From assembly GCA_944389525.1 (NCBI GenBank), contig CALXMR010000013.1:1-58586 (forward strand): a stretch of DNA of 58,586 nucleotides, given 5' to 3'. The first letter of the stretch is position 1. Every line of letters begins with the position of its first letter. Below the pieces are notes generated by a model. The model made no database searches, was not told the origin of the DNA, and was given only the letters and a program-made list of their open reading frames with translations. This document shows, piece after piece, positions 9,267 through 19,686 of this stretch. Both the position numbers and the translations under genes were made by a program. The stretch comes from an uncultured Alphaproteobacteria bacterium. GTDB lineage: Bacteria > Pseudomonadota > Alphaproteobacteria > Rs-D84.

Positions 9267-9473
9267 ATGACACTGGGCCAAGAAATTGAAATAATTCGCC
9301 GTGAATGCAATTTGCCAATGCGGGTCGTGTGCGACATATTCAACACAACCGAAGGCGAATATCACCAGATAACCACCGGACGGCGGCGCCCAACAGTATT
9401 TCAACTGATTATGTTTATCGATGCCACGCGCCGACCATTAAATTCAATAAATGCAATGACATACAGATCCTAG
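9267..9473 (+). CDS. Small helix-turn-helix (XRE-like) protein
   Basis: The 68-aa protein has the shape of a minimal XRE/Cro domain: LGQEIEIIRRECNLPMRVVCDIFN as helices 1-2, then an EGEYHQITTGRRRPTVFQL segment matching the recognition helix and following turn. I chose ATG 9267 over GTG 9261 because GGGTG sits at a workable distance. It lies downstream of the structured RNA and palindromic promoter and could be the regulator of that promoter. Its stop codon overlaps the end of rph on the other strand by 4 bp. The assignment is from pattern only. Confidence 0.6.
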   Translation: MTLGQEIEIIRRECNLPMRVVCDIFNTTEGEYHQITTGRRRPTVFQLIMFIDATRRPLNSINAMTYRS

Positions 9474-10186
9474 GCCAATATTTGTTTTTGCAATGCAATT
9501 AATTTCTGGCATCCGGCGGCCCCCATTTCCATCAGGCGCGTGATTTGTTCTGGGGTGAATGGATGCTGTTCACCGGTGGCCTGGATTTCAACAAATCGAC
9601 CATCGCCCGCAACAACAAAATTTGCGTCTGTTTCTGCGGCGCAATCTTCGTCAAAATCCAAATCCAGTATCAATTCGTTGTTCCACAGGCCGGCTGAAAC
9701 TGCGGCAACATAATCCCGTACAGGGTTTTCGCTGATGCGGCCTGCCGCAATCAATCCGCGCACCGCCAGCACCATCGCAACATATCCGCCCGTAATGGAT
9801 GCGCATCGCGTACCACCATCGGCCTGGATAACATCGCAATCAATCGTTATTGTGTGCCGCCCCAGTACATCCATATCAACCACACTGCGCAACGCGCGTC
9901 CAACCAGACGGGAAATTTCCGCACACCGATGGTCGCGCATCATTGTTTCGCGGCCCTTGCGCACGCCATTTGCCCGCGGTAACATAGAATATTCGGCCGT
10001 GACCCATCCGCCTGTTTTATTTTGTACCCGTTTCCAGACCGGCTGGTTCAAATCTACCGATGCCGTGCACAAAACATGCGTGCCGCCAACCTTGATTAAA
10101 CATGAGCCTTCGGCCCATTTGTTAACCCCTGTTTCCATTGATACAGGGCGCATCTGGTCAGGCTGGCGCAATGATGGTCGCATCAT
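9470..10186 (-). CDS. rph: Ribonuclease PH
   Basis: The 238-aa phosphorolytic 3'-5' exoribonuclease trims tRNA precursors. The N-terminal MMRPSLRQPDQMRPVSMETGVNKWAEGS region, GWVTAEYSMLPRA near residue 60 and the phosphate-binding arginines in RDHRCAEISRLVGRALR (about 85-100) match the family. DCDVIQADGGTRCASITGG near 115-135 is the active-site strand. The length is standard. It is monocistronic between two convergent or divergent neighbours, with a 125-bp upstream gap in which no other gene is visible. Confidence 0.95.
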   Translation of the reverse strand: MMRPSLRQPDQMRPVSMETGVNKWAEGSCLIKVGGTHVLCTASVDLNQPVWKRVQNKTGGWVTAEYSMLPRANGVRKGRETMMRDHRCAEISRLVGRALRSVVDMDVLGRHTITIDCDVIQADGGTRCASITGGYVAMVLAVRGLIAAGRISENPVRDYVAAVSAGLWNNELILDLDFDEDCAAETDANFVVAGDGRFVEIQATGEQHPFTPEQITRLMEMGAAGCQKLIALQKQILA

Positions 10187-10311
10187 ATATTCATCCTTTG
10201 TTTGGTCAATTTACGCATCACTATATAACAACCCGGTCAAATTGCAATTTTTTTTAAATTTGATTTTTAATATATATGTTGCTATCCTGGGGGCGTTGAA
10301 AAAGGATTTTT

Positions 10312-11334
10312 ATGTCAGCCAAGGCAAAACGCCTGTTTAAAAAGTTAGTCAGTTATTCAGGTATATTCTTTTTTATTCTGGCCGCAGGTATGCTGTGGTG
10401 GCAATTGCGCGAATATAGTTTTTCGGACATATTCCACGCAATTATAGCAATTGAGCCGATAAATTTGCTTGCGGCGTGCGTGGCGTGCTTTGCCGGGTAT
10501 CTGGCGTTATCACTGTATGACTATCTGGCGTTACGGTATATTGGCGCGCGGGTGTCGTGGTGGAAATGGATGTTGGCAGGGATGCTGGGGTTCGCAATCA
10601 GTAATAACGCCGGGCATGCGGTGGTCAGTGGCGGGGCAATTCGATATCGGCTGTATACGCGGTGGCGTATAAACGGTGGCGACATTGTCAAGATGATAAC
10701 TTTTTCCGGTTTTACATTTTTCTTGGGATGTTCGGCAATATTAATAGTGGGGTATTTTTTGGTACCGTCCAGCCTGCTGGACCGTTCTGTCGGGGCCAGC
10801 ATTGGGATTAATACCCTGTTTATAATCTGTGCGGCGGCGGTGTTGGCGTACTTTGCCGCAACCATATTTTTCCAGCGCAAATCCATCAAAATCGGAAAAT
10901 TAAAGTTCCAAGTGCCATCAACAAAAACCGCATTTCTGCAAATGGCGTTGGGCGCGGCGGACAGTTTTCTGGCAGGATTGGTATTGTATGCCTGTCTGTT
11001 GCCGTTTGTCCAGATTCCATTTGGCACATACATCGGATTGTTTGTAATCGCGCAAACAACCGGTATTTTCAGCCAGGTTCCCGGGGGCATCGGTGTTTTT
11101 GAAAGTATATTCTTGCTGGCCCTGCCCGACACGGTGGACAAGGCTGATATTTTCGGTGCCCTGTTGGCGTACAGAATAATTTATTATGTGCTGCCACTGG
11201 TTGGCGTTGGCGGGTTATTCTTTATATACGAAAACTGGCTGCGTTCGCGAATGAAACGGTGGCTGGCCGATGCCAAGGAAAAAATTCCCCATATTCCAGA
11301 AAAAATAAAAAATATTCACCGGCGAAAAAAATAA
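10312..11334 (+). CDS. YbhN/UPF0104-family integral membrane protein
   Basis: The 340-aa polytopic inner-membrane protein belongs to the lysylphosphatidylglycerol-synthase transmembrane superfamily (UPF0104/YbhN). About eight hydrophobic segments are visible. The family motifs NNAGHAVVSGGAIRYRLY near residue 103 and SQVPGGIGVFESIFLL near 255 are intact. There is no C-terminal aminoacyl-transferase domain, so it is a membrane-only member, plausibly in lipid transport or flippase-like roles. The tail is lysine-rich and cytoplasmic. Start ATG 10312 follows AAAGGA. Confidence 0.8.
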   Translation: MSAKAKRLFKKLVSYSGIFFFILAAGMLWWQLREYSFSDIFHAIIAIEPINLLAACVACFAGYLALSLYDYLALRYIGARVSWWKWMLAGMLGFAISNNAGHAVVSGGAIRYRLYTRWRINGGDIVKMITFSGFTFFLGCSAILIVGYFLVPSSLLDRSVGASIGINTLFIICAAAVLAYFAATIFFQRKSIKIGKLKFQVPSTKTAFLQMALGAADSFLAGLVLYACLLPFVQIPFGTYIGLFVIAQTTGIFSQVPGGIGVFESIFLLALPDTVDKADIFGALLAYRIIYYVLPLVGVGGLFFIYENWLRSRMKRWLADAKEKIPHIPEKIKNIHRRKK

Positions 11335-11540
11335 TTACCTTGCTATCGTGTATATTTGCATGCTATGCTGGTAGGTGCGTATTACAATGGGGTTAATATA
11401 AGTGTTTGTATTGTCACTGATTTTTGCAATTCGAATGGCACTGTTTATTATCGTGGTGCATTCCCTTGGCATGGGCATGGACGCCCCACGGGGACGGGTT
11501 GGTGCCATTGCGTACGCGTATAAAACAAAAGGATTACTAG

Positions 11541-13337
11541 ATGTCAAAGAAGATTTATGTGGACGCAGTCCACCCGGAAGAAACGCGTGTGGTGGTGGTG
11601 GATACCGCGACCAACCGCGTTTCTGATTTTGACGTTGAAACAACCACAAAGCCACAGATAAAAGGGAACATTTATCTGGCCAAGGTTATTCGCGTTGAAC
11701 CTTCCTTGCAGGCGGCATTCGTTGATTACGGTTCGGGCAAGAACGGATTTTTGCCGTTTTCTGAAATTCACCCTGATTATTACCAGGTGACCCCAGAACA
11801 AAAAAAGAAATTGATTGAATTGGCGCACGCCAACATCATTGATGATGACGAAGACCCAGATGACGAAACAGACGAAGTCGCGGAATACGATGACCACAGT
11901 GCCGGTGAAGATAACAAGGAATTCGCCAAACGCGCACGTGAATTCAAAATCCAAGATGTTATAAAACCGAAACAAATCCTGTTGGTCCAGGGGGTCAAAG
12001 AAGAACGCGGCCAAAAAGGCGCGTCAATGACGACATATCTGTCACTGGCGGGTCGGTTCGCGGTGCTGATGCCGAATTCGCGCAAGCGCAACAGTTATGG
12101 AATATCTAAAAAGATTTCTGATAAAACAGAACGCGCACGCCTGCGCGAGATACTGCATGAACTGAAAATACCAAAGGGTATGACGGTTGTTCTGCGTACG
12201 GCGGCGTTTGGTGCAAATGCGGTCGATATTGCCAAAGATTATGATTACCTGGTAAACCTGTGGAACGAAATCCGCAAAACAACACTGGAATCAGTTGCAC
12301 CGGTCACCATCCATACCGAAGATTCACTGTTGCGCCGCGTGGTTCGCGACTTCTTGTCGGACAAGGACGATGTTTTAATCATCCAGGGCGAAGAAGCATA
12401 TGACGCCGCAAAGCAATACTTTGTTCAAATGTATGGCCGCGCCCCGCGCAAACAATTGGTGCAATATCGCGACACTGCCGTGCCACTGATGGTCAAGGCC
12501 GGGGTTGAAAAACAACTGGAAGGTATGCACGGCCCATATGTGCAATTGCCATCGGGCGGTTCACTGGTTATTAATCAGACCGAGGCAATGGTTACAATTG
12601 ATGTTAATTCGTCCCGTGCGATTAAAGAAAAAGATATCGAACAAACCGCGCTGAACACTAACTTAGAGGCCGCCGAAGAAATCGCCCTGCAATTGCGTCT
12701 GCGTGATTTGGCGGGGATTATCGCGATTGACTTTATCGATATGGAAGAAGAAAAGAACAATCGTAAACTGGAAATGAAAATGCGCGAAGTTATGAAACGC
12801 GACCGCGCCCGCACCCAGGTGGCAAAAATTAACAACTTTGGGGTGTTAATGCTGTCGCGCCAGCGTCTGCGCAGCAGTTTTATGGAATCATCCTATGTCC
12901 AGTGCCCGCACTGTATGGGGGCCGGGGTTGTGCCATCTATCCAGACGGCATCTATTATATTGTTCCGGCATCTGCAAGAAAAACTGTTGGCGAAAAGTGC
13001 CCAGAAAATCATCATGACGGTCCCAACCGATGTGGCGATTTATCTGCTGAACAACAAACGCGCAGAATTGGCGGCAATGGAATCAGAATTCGAAACAGAA
13101 ATCGTGATTATTGGCGATGACAGCCTGATGAACATTGACCAATATTCTATCCAGCGCGTTGCCCCAGAACAAAATAAAACAGACGATATGCTGAACGCGT
13201 ATGCACCATCGACTGATGCAAAAAAGAAAAATGCCCAGCATATGGATGCACGCAAAACAACAATGAACGCCCCGCGGCGGCGGCGCAAAAAGGCACCTGC
13301 AAAAAAGAAAACCATTTGGCAGAAACTGGTCGGGTAA
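11541..13337 (+). CDS. Ribonuclease E/G
   Basis: The 598-aa endoribonuclease belongs to the Rne/Rng family. The N-terminal S1 domain (about 38-150) is interrupted by an acidic insertion rich in Asp/Glu (about 95-130), as in alphaproteobacterial RNase E. The catalytic DNase I-like region contains VTIDVNSSRAIKEKD near 353 and IAIDFIDMEEEKNN near 395, with the metal aspartates. The Zn-link CPHCMGAG is near 457. The C-terminus is short and basic (RRRRKKAPAKKK), without a long degradosome scaffold, so it could be named rne or rng. The 206 bp upstream holds no gene and may be a regulatory leader. Confidence 0.92.
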   Translation: MSKKIYVDAVHPEETRVVVVDTATNRVSDFDVETTTKPQIKGNIYLAKVIRVEPSLQAAFVDYGSGKNGFLPFSEIHPDYYQVTPEQKKKLIELAHANIIDDDEDPDDETDEVAEYDDHSAGEDNKEFAKRAREFKIQDVIKPKQILLVQGVKEERGQKGASMTTYLSLAGRFAVLMPNSRKRNSYGISKKISDKTERARLREILHELKIPKGMTVVLRTAAFGANAVDIAKDYDYLVNLWNEIRKTTLESVAPVTIHTEDSLLRRVVRDFLSDKDDVLIIQGEEAYDAAKQYFVQMYGRAPRKQLVQYRDTAVPLMVKAGVEKQLEGMHGPYVQLPSGGSLVINQTEAMVTIDVNSSRAIKEKDIEQTALNTNLEAAEEIALQLRLRDLAGIIAIDFIDMEEEKNNRKLEMKMREVMKRDRARTQVAKINNFGVLMLSRQRLRSSFMESSYVQCPHCMGAGVVPSIQTASIILFRHLQEKLLAKSAQKIIMTVPTDVAIYLLNNKRAELAAMESEFETEIVIIGDDSLMNIDQYSIQRVAPEQNKTDDMLNAYAPSTDAKKKNAQHMDARKTTMNAPRRRRKKAPAKKKTIWQKLVG

Positions 13338-13338
13338 A

Positions 13339-13362
13339 AAACGGGGCGCACGCCCCGTTTTC
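13339..13362. terminator. Bidirectional terminator between RNase E/G and ligA
   Basis: AACGGGGCG and CGCCCCGTT pair around a CA loop. T-runs follow on both strands, so the hairpin can end the RNase gene and the convergent ligA. Confidence 0.88.
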
Positions 13363-13403
13363 ATTGCTGATATTTCGTCACCCCACAGTAACACAGCAAA
13401 ATT

Positions 13404-15715
<2,312 letters not shown>

Positions 15716-15823
15716 TACCCGTCCCCTCCACCATTTCTGTCGCCTTGAAATCCTTGACTGTATTCTAATTATGATTGAATTCTTGTTAAAAATCAATTCT
15801 TTTTTACAGGAAAATATTCATAC

Positions 15824-15854
15824 AAAAAATCCCGCACCGATGGCGGGATTTTAT
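15824..15854 (-). terminator. Intrinsic terminator of fabI
   Basis: On the minus strand AAATCCCGCC pairs with GCGGGATTTTTT, with a loop CATCGGT. It lies 20 bp past the fabI stop codon. Confidence 0.85.
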
Positions 15855-15874
15855 CGCAAATAATATGCGTATGA

Positions 15875-16693
15875 TTACTTGTTCTGTTCATCCAGTCCGT
15901 GCAGCAATACTTCCTTTAAATCATTTGGAATCATGCCTGTTGTGGAATATCCACAGTCAACATGGTGCACTTCGCCGGTAACCGCACTGGACAGATTACT
16001 GAACAAATACACGGCCGCACCAGACACATCGTCCAGCGTCATGTTACGGCGCAATGGGGTCTGTTCCGCGTTCAGGCGCAACATGGATTTCATGCCGCCA
16101 ACACCAGACGATGCCAGGGTCATAATTGGGCCTGCACTGATTGCGTTGATACGAATCTTGTCCCGCCCCAGATCGGATGCCAGATAACGAACACTGCTGT
16201 CCAGGGCGGATTTTGCAACACCCATAACATTATAGTTTGGTACCGACTTTTCCCCGCCATAGTATGTCAGGGTCACAATGCTGCCGCCATCGGTCATCAA
16301 TTTTGATGCGCGCCGCGTCAGATCGACCAACGAATACACAGACACATCCATCGTATTTTTAAAATTCGCACGGGTCGTATCGGCATAGCGGCCAGTCAAT
16401 TCATTCTTGTCCGAAAACGCGATTGCGTGCAACATGCCGTCCAACCTGCCCCATTCTTGTTCAATTTTGTTGAACAAATCGTCCATTTGTTCATCGTTTT
16501 GAACATTGCATTCCTGGACAAATTTGGCGCCGATGGATTCTGCTAACGGGCGTACGCGTTTTTCCAGGTTCGGCATCGCATACGGCATGGCGATTTCAGC
16601 CCCTTCGTCATGGGCCCGCTTTGCAATAGCCCACGCCATAGACCAATCATTTGCAACACCTGTGATTAAAATCTTTTTTCCTTTTAATAACAT
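15875..16693 (-). CDS. fabI: Enoyl-ACP reductase FabI
   Basis: The 272-aa short-chain dehydrogenase-type enzyme performs the last reduction step of type II fatty-acid synthesis using NADH. The cofactor motif is ITGVANDWSMAWAIA near residue 9. The catalytic pair is in YNVMGVAKSALD (Tyr near 156, Lys near 163), and the FabI-specific signature AGPIMTLASSG is near 190. The length is typical for FabI. It is transcribed towards ligA with its own terminator and is the last core gene before tRNA-Asn. Confidence 0.94.
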   Translation of the reverse strand: MLLKGKKILITGVANDWSMAWAIAKRAHDEGAEIAMPYAMPNLEKRVRPLAESIGAKFVQECNVQNDEQMDDLFNKIEQEWGRLDGMLHAIAFSDKNELTGRYADTTRANFKNTMDVSVYSLVDLTRRASKLMTDGGSIVTLTYYGGEKSVPNYNVMGVAKSALDSSVRYLASDLGRDKIRINAISAGPIMTLASSGVGGMKSMLRLNAEQTPLRRNMTLDDVSGAAVYLFSNLSSAVTGEVHHVDCGYSTTGMIPNDLKEVLLHGLDEQNK

Positions 16694-16771
16694 TTTGTCT
16701 TCCTCTATGTTTTATTGGACGGTGAAAAATATAGCACCAAAAAAGCAAATTCGCAATGAATAAAAAAACAC

Positions 16772-16800
16772 TTGAAATATGATTTAAAAGGATATATGAT
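16772..16800 (+). promoter_or_regulatory. Promoter of tRNA-Asn
   Basis: TTGAAA and TATGAT are spaced 17 bp apart, 12 bp before the mature tRNA 5' end. Confidence 0.75.
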
Positions 16801-16811
16801 ATGCGGGCTAT

Positions 16812-16887
16812 TCGGGCATAGTTCAGTCGGTAGAACAACGGACTGTTAATCCGTATGTCACTGGTTCGAGTCCAGTTGCCCGAGCCA
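16812..16887 (+). tRNA. tRNA-Asn (GTT)
   Basis: The 76-nt cloverleaf has acceptor TCGGGCA pairing with TGCCCGA, D-arm, anticodon stem ACGGA/TCCGT with loop CTGTTAA (anticodon GTT at 16845-16847), T-arm CTGGTTCGAGTCCAG and encoded CCA. Its 3' 45 nt form the left part of the prophage attachment site, so the integrated phage restores an intact tRNA. Confidence 0.97.
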
Positions 16888-16890
16888 AGA
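16843..16890 (+). repeat. attL, left copy of the 48-bp attachment core
   Basis: Identical to 54598-54645. It begins in the tRNA anticodon stem (CTGTTAATCC) and ends with GAGCCAAGA just past the CCA. The tRNA copy here is complete. Confidence 0.95.
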
Positions 16891-16893
16891 ATT

Positions 16894-16917
16894 TCCGCAG
16901 ATTTCTGCGGATTTTTT
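16894..16917 (+). terminator. Terminator after tRNA-Asn, phage side of attL
   Basis: TCCGCAGA pairs with TCTGCGGA and is followed by TTTTTT. It starts 4 bp past the att core, so the tRNA now ends at a terminator supplied by the phage arm. Confidence 0.8.
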
Positions 16918-17031
16918 ATTGTCTGTCTTATACCCTATTTTTATGCAAAACTGGATGAAAATGGCTCTAAATTGCCCCAGTTGTAGAACAAAAACACATA
17001 TTTGACACACAGTAATATATACCATTACTGC

Positions 17032-17087
17032 TGAAATCATCTCTGAAATCATCTCTGATTTCAGGTATGAAATCAGCCCTGAAATCA
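17032..17087 (+). repeat. Left iteron cluster: five octamers at 12-bp spacing
   Basis: TGAAATCA, or its complement TGATTTCA, starts at 17032, 17044, 17056, 17068 and 17080, an exact 12-bp period; the third unit is inverted. It lies in noncoding DNA between attL and the methyltransferase promoter. Five units with the same octamer and spacing recur at 49178-49233. The rest of the gap 16918-17214 holds only the promoter and terminator listed here. Confidence 0.85.
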
Positions 17088-17104
17088 CACATCAAATCTA
17101 CATC

Positions 17105-17133
17105 TTGCTTTTATAACGAATTTGTGATATAAT
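17105..17133 (+). promoter_or_regulatory. Promoter upstream of the EcoRI-type methyltransferase
   Basis: TTGCTT and TATAAT are spaced 17 bp apart, and the iteron cluster ends 17 bp upstream of the -35 box. A protein bound to the iterons could activate or block this promoter. Confidence 0.7.
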
Positions 17134-17150
17134 TGTTCTCAATTGAACAG

Positions 17151-17171
17151 GCGACATTTGTCGCTTTTTTT
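17151..17171 (+). terminator. Leader terminator (possible attenuator)
   Basis: GCGAC-ATTT-GTCGC is followed by seven T. It sits between the promoter at 17105 and the AGGAGG site of the gene at 17215, so most transcripts would stop after about 30 nt unless read-through is allowed. Confidence 0.7.
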
Positions 17172-17214
17172 ATTTACCTAGATTTTATTCCTGTTTTTTC
17201 TTGTAGGAGGTTCC

Positions 17215-18012
17215 ATGGCAATTGCAAAGTTATTGCGAGCCAAAAAGGCAAAGAACGACGAATTTTATACGCAATATAAAGATGTAAAATCTGAGTGCGA
17301 CCATTATATGTCGCATTTTTTTAATAAAATTATTTACTGCAACTGTGATACTGCAGATAGTGCGTTTGTCCGATATTTTTCTGAATTAAAAGCTCAAGGG
17401 CTGATACGTGATATCTGGTTCAGTGGCGGATTGGGCGGTGCTGATTTTCGCAGTCCAGAATCAATAGAACGATTAAAACAGGCGGATTTAATTATAACGA
17501 ATCCGCCTTTTTCTTTGTTTCGTGAGTTTATAGAACTGCTATTTACCAACAATAAACAGTTTCTAATTCTTGGTAACAGAAGCGCAATAGTTTACAAATA
17601 CATATTTCCTAAAATAAAAGCCAACGAACTTTGGTTCGGTGTTCGTAGGTGGAGTGGTGGAATAGATTTTATAACAGAAAATGGTCTACGTGGTGTTCCT
17701 GCTATATGGTTTACCAATATTAAACACGGTTTTGTGCCACCCAATTTACCCTTTAAGAAATCGGTTTTTATGCCACAATATGACAATGCGAATGCAGTAA
17801 ACATCGATAAATCAGCTTATTTTCCACCTGATTACACAGGTATTGTAGGTGTACCGATAACTTTTTTAGAATGGTATAACCCAGAAAAATTCGAGTTGTT
17901 GGGTAGAGACAAAGAATTTACAACAGATGGTGACATTTGCAGAATAAACGGAAAACCTGTTTATATTCGCTTATTCGTTCGAAGAATAAAAGATTTGCAT
18001 AAATGTGAATAA
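17215..18012 (+). CDS. EcoRI-type adenine-specific DNA methyltransferase
   Basis: The 265-aa enzyme transfers a methyl group from SAM to adenine N6. The N-terminal KNDEFYTQYKDVKSE and the catalytic motif IITNPPFSLFREF near residue 93 (NPPF form of DPPY) match the M.EcoRI family. ILGNRSAIVYKY and the FITENGLRGVPAIWFTN stretch follow in family order. It is somewhat shorter than M.EcoRI (about 326 aa). The start has an ideal AGGAGG. No EcoRI-like endonuclease is adjacent; the next gene is a secreted nuclease of a different class. It most likely protects phage DNA from host restriction. Confidence 0.83.
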   Translation: MAIAKLLRAKKAKNDEFYTQYKDVKSECDHYMSHFFNKIIYCNCDTADSAFVRYFSELKAQGLIRDIWFSGGLGGADFRSPESIERLKQADLIITNPPFSLFREFIELLFTNNKQFLILGNRSAIVYKYIFPKIKANELWFGVRRWSGGIDFITENGLRGVPAIWFTNIKHGFVPPNLPFKKSVFMPQYDNANAVNIDKSAYFPPDYTGIVGVPITFLEWYNPEKFELLGRDKEFTTDGDICRINGKPVYIRLFVRRIKDLHKCE

Positions 18013-18032
18013 AAACATTATACTATCATATT

Positions 18033-19202
18033 ATGAAGCATTTAATTGTCTTGTTGCTATTGCTACTACCAGTAAGTGGGTTTGCATTTGATGTGAGTCA
18101 ATTAAATGAATGCTCTTTTGTGACGACAAAAACTTTCACAAAAAGTGATAGTATGGAAGTAAATAGATATATTCAAAGCACACAAGGGCTAGTCGATTTA
18201 TTCGGTACAAAACGAGTAGATTCAAAAACTCGTTATGTTTATCAAGGCAATGAGCAAATTGAGCTGGTCAGCGATTCTAGCTGGCGATATTTCTTTCCTG
18301 ATTCATGGAATGGTCGTGGTAAAGGAAAGCTAATATATGACCAAAATGAGGTCATGCGTTCTGGTGCAGCCGGTGATATGCTTGTTGTCGCAAATTGTGA
18401 CGAAGAAATTTTATTGTTACTGATTAAACAAAACCACCCAATGTCAAAAGAAGTGTATAGTTTTATCGGTATCAATGAAATGATTGATAATGAACCACAA
18501 TCAAAACCATCTTTTTTTGAACGGTTATTTGGCACTAAAAAATCAGAAGCTAAGCAAGCAGAAAAATTGGCAAAGGTTGAATTATCCGTTTCTGATGAAA
18601 AACCAGCGCAGAAAAAGCAACGCAAACGAAAATATTCTGAACCAGATATGGATTTGTCACCAACCGCCTATGAACAGATAGATTTTGAAGCAATGCGCCA
18701 TAAAACGAATAAAAATATTGTAATTATCGGTGAAGCTCGGGTTGTTGATGGCGATACGTTAGTTATTGAAGACTTATTTAATATTAGAATGGTCGGGATT
18801 GATGCGCCAGAAAGCAAACAAACATGCAAAGATGCGAAAGGTAAAGAATACGCATGTGGTGAACAATCTACAAAACATTTACAGACCCTAATCGGTCGAG
18901 GACGTGTTAAATGCGAAATGCGTGGAACTGGTAAATATGGCCGTCATACAGCATTATGCTATAATTCTAAAAACGAAAATTTGAACAGGAAAATGGTTGA
19001 GGACGGTTATGCTGTTGTTTCTACATATCCCCCCATCTTGTTTGCCGACTCTGAAAAGAACGCCATAGAAAATAAGCTAGGCATTTGGCAAGGGGATTTT
19101 GTACACCCGAACTGTTTCCGCCATAAAAAGAATGAGAACTGGGATAAATCCGTTTGCGATGGATATAAAAATTATCGTGGTTGGTCAACCATTGAAAAAT
19201 AA
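18033..19202 (+). CDS. Secreted thermonuclease (SNase domain) with novel N-terminal domain
   Basis: The 389-aa product has a signal peptide (about 1-18, ending GFAF). An N-terminal domain of about 130 residues that I cannot match follows. A lysine-rich linker (about 165-205, KKQRKRKY) leads to a staphylococcal-nuclease domain (about 230-370). Active-site residues are present: DGDT, the Arg/Asp/Glu of IRMVGIDAPES, and Arg in GKYGRHTA. It should cut DNA or RNA outside the cytoplasm. It starts 20 bp after the methyltransferase stop codon, probably one operon. The pair is not a normal restriction system because the nuclease carries an export signal. Confidence 0.82.
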   Translation: MKHLIVLLLLLLPVSGFAFDVSQLNECSFVTTKTFTKSDSMEVNRYIQSTQGLVDLFGTKRVDSKTRYVYQGNEQIELVSDSSWRYFFPDSWNGRGKGKLIYDQNEVMRSGAAGDMLVVANCDEEILLLLIKQNHPMSKEVYSFIGINEMIDNEPQSKPSFFERLFGTKKSEAKQAEKLAKVELSVSDEKPAQKKQRKRKYSEPDMDLSPTAYEQIDFEAMRHKTNKNIVIIGEARVVDGDTLVIEDLFNIRMVGIDAPESKQTCKDAKGKEYACGEQSTKHLQTLIGRGRVKCEMRGTGKYGRHTALCYNSKNENLNRKMVEDGYAVVSTYPPILFADSEKNAIENKLGIWQGDFVHPNCFRHKKNENWDKSVCDGYKNYRGWSTIEK

Positions 19203-19268
19203 TTACACTTATAATTTTTTGTGTGATAATCCCCCACTACCAAAATGCCAAGTACTGCTCTAATTTAA

Positions 19269-19601
19269 TTAAAACGTAGCTAATTGTACTTGTCCCGGAA
19301 AATTTTCGGATGGAGGCTTATGGAAAAAATACCAAGAAAGGGCAATTACCGCTAGCCCAACACCAACTGAGACAAGCATCGCTGTGTTATGATTTTTATC
19401 ACTTGATACAGACTTCGAAGCTCCAGAACGATAGCACCAAACTGTATCGCCCTGAAATGTTCCACAATCAGACCAAGAACTTGGCGCACTATTACATGGG
19501 CTAATTCCTCCACCTGAGACATTACGACACCAATCAGCAGAGGCGTTAAAAGTGAACAATATACAAAAACAAGTTATAAAAACTGACAACAATTTCGTCA
19601 T
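19269..19601 (-). CDS. Small exported membrane protein, unknown function
   Basis: The 110-aa product has a signal peptide (about 1-22, ending NASA). A cysteine-rich outer segment contains five Cys (WCRNVSGGGISPCNS, SDCGTF, VWCYRS). A transmembrane helix (about 75-92) and a short tail PPSENFPGQVQLATF end the protein. Start ATG follows AAGGAAAGGAAA. It lies between the converging nuclease gene and the Slam-like gene, in the cargo region. It may be a surface or envelope protein acting with the Slam module. I recognise no family. Confidence 0.6.
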   Translation of the reverse strand: MTKLLSVFITCFCILFTFNASADWCRNVSGGGISPCNSAPSSWSDCGTFQGDTVWCYRSGASKSVSSDKNHNTAMLVSVGVGLAVIALSWYFFHKPPSENFPGQVQLATF

Positions 19602-19686
19602 TTTCCTTTCCTTATGTTTTTGTTAATTATATACATAGCAACTATTTACTTCTGTTGCAAGTGTTTTAACTGTTAATGTAAGAAAT

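Noticed and set aside
9071..9346. Minus-strand frame of 91 codons across the structured RNA
   Set aside because: No ribosome site and it runs antisense to a promoter and RNA with strong pairing; the RNA explains the conservation better.
11402..11626. Plus-strand frame overlapping the RNase E/G start
   Set aside because: Low-complexity end is the shifted reading of the RNase gene; the upstream part lacks a ribosome site and is more likely a leader.
16858..17088. Minus-strand frame ending LGQLDSNQ over attL and the iterons
   Set aside because: Its end is antisense tRNA, a well-known spurious product, and its body is the translated iteron cluster; no ribosome site.
17215..19202. Methyltransferase plus nuclease as a classical restriction-modification system
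   Set aside because: The nuclease has a signal peptide and an SNase domain with no site-specific restriction fold, so it should not act on DNA in the cytoplasm.
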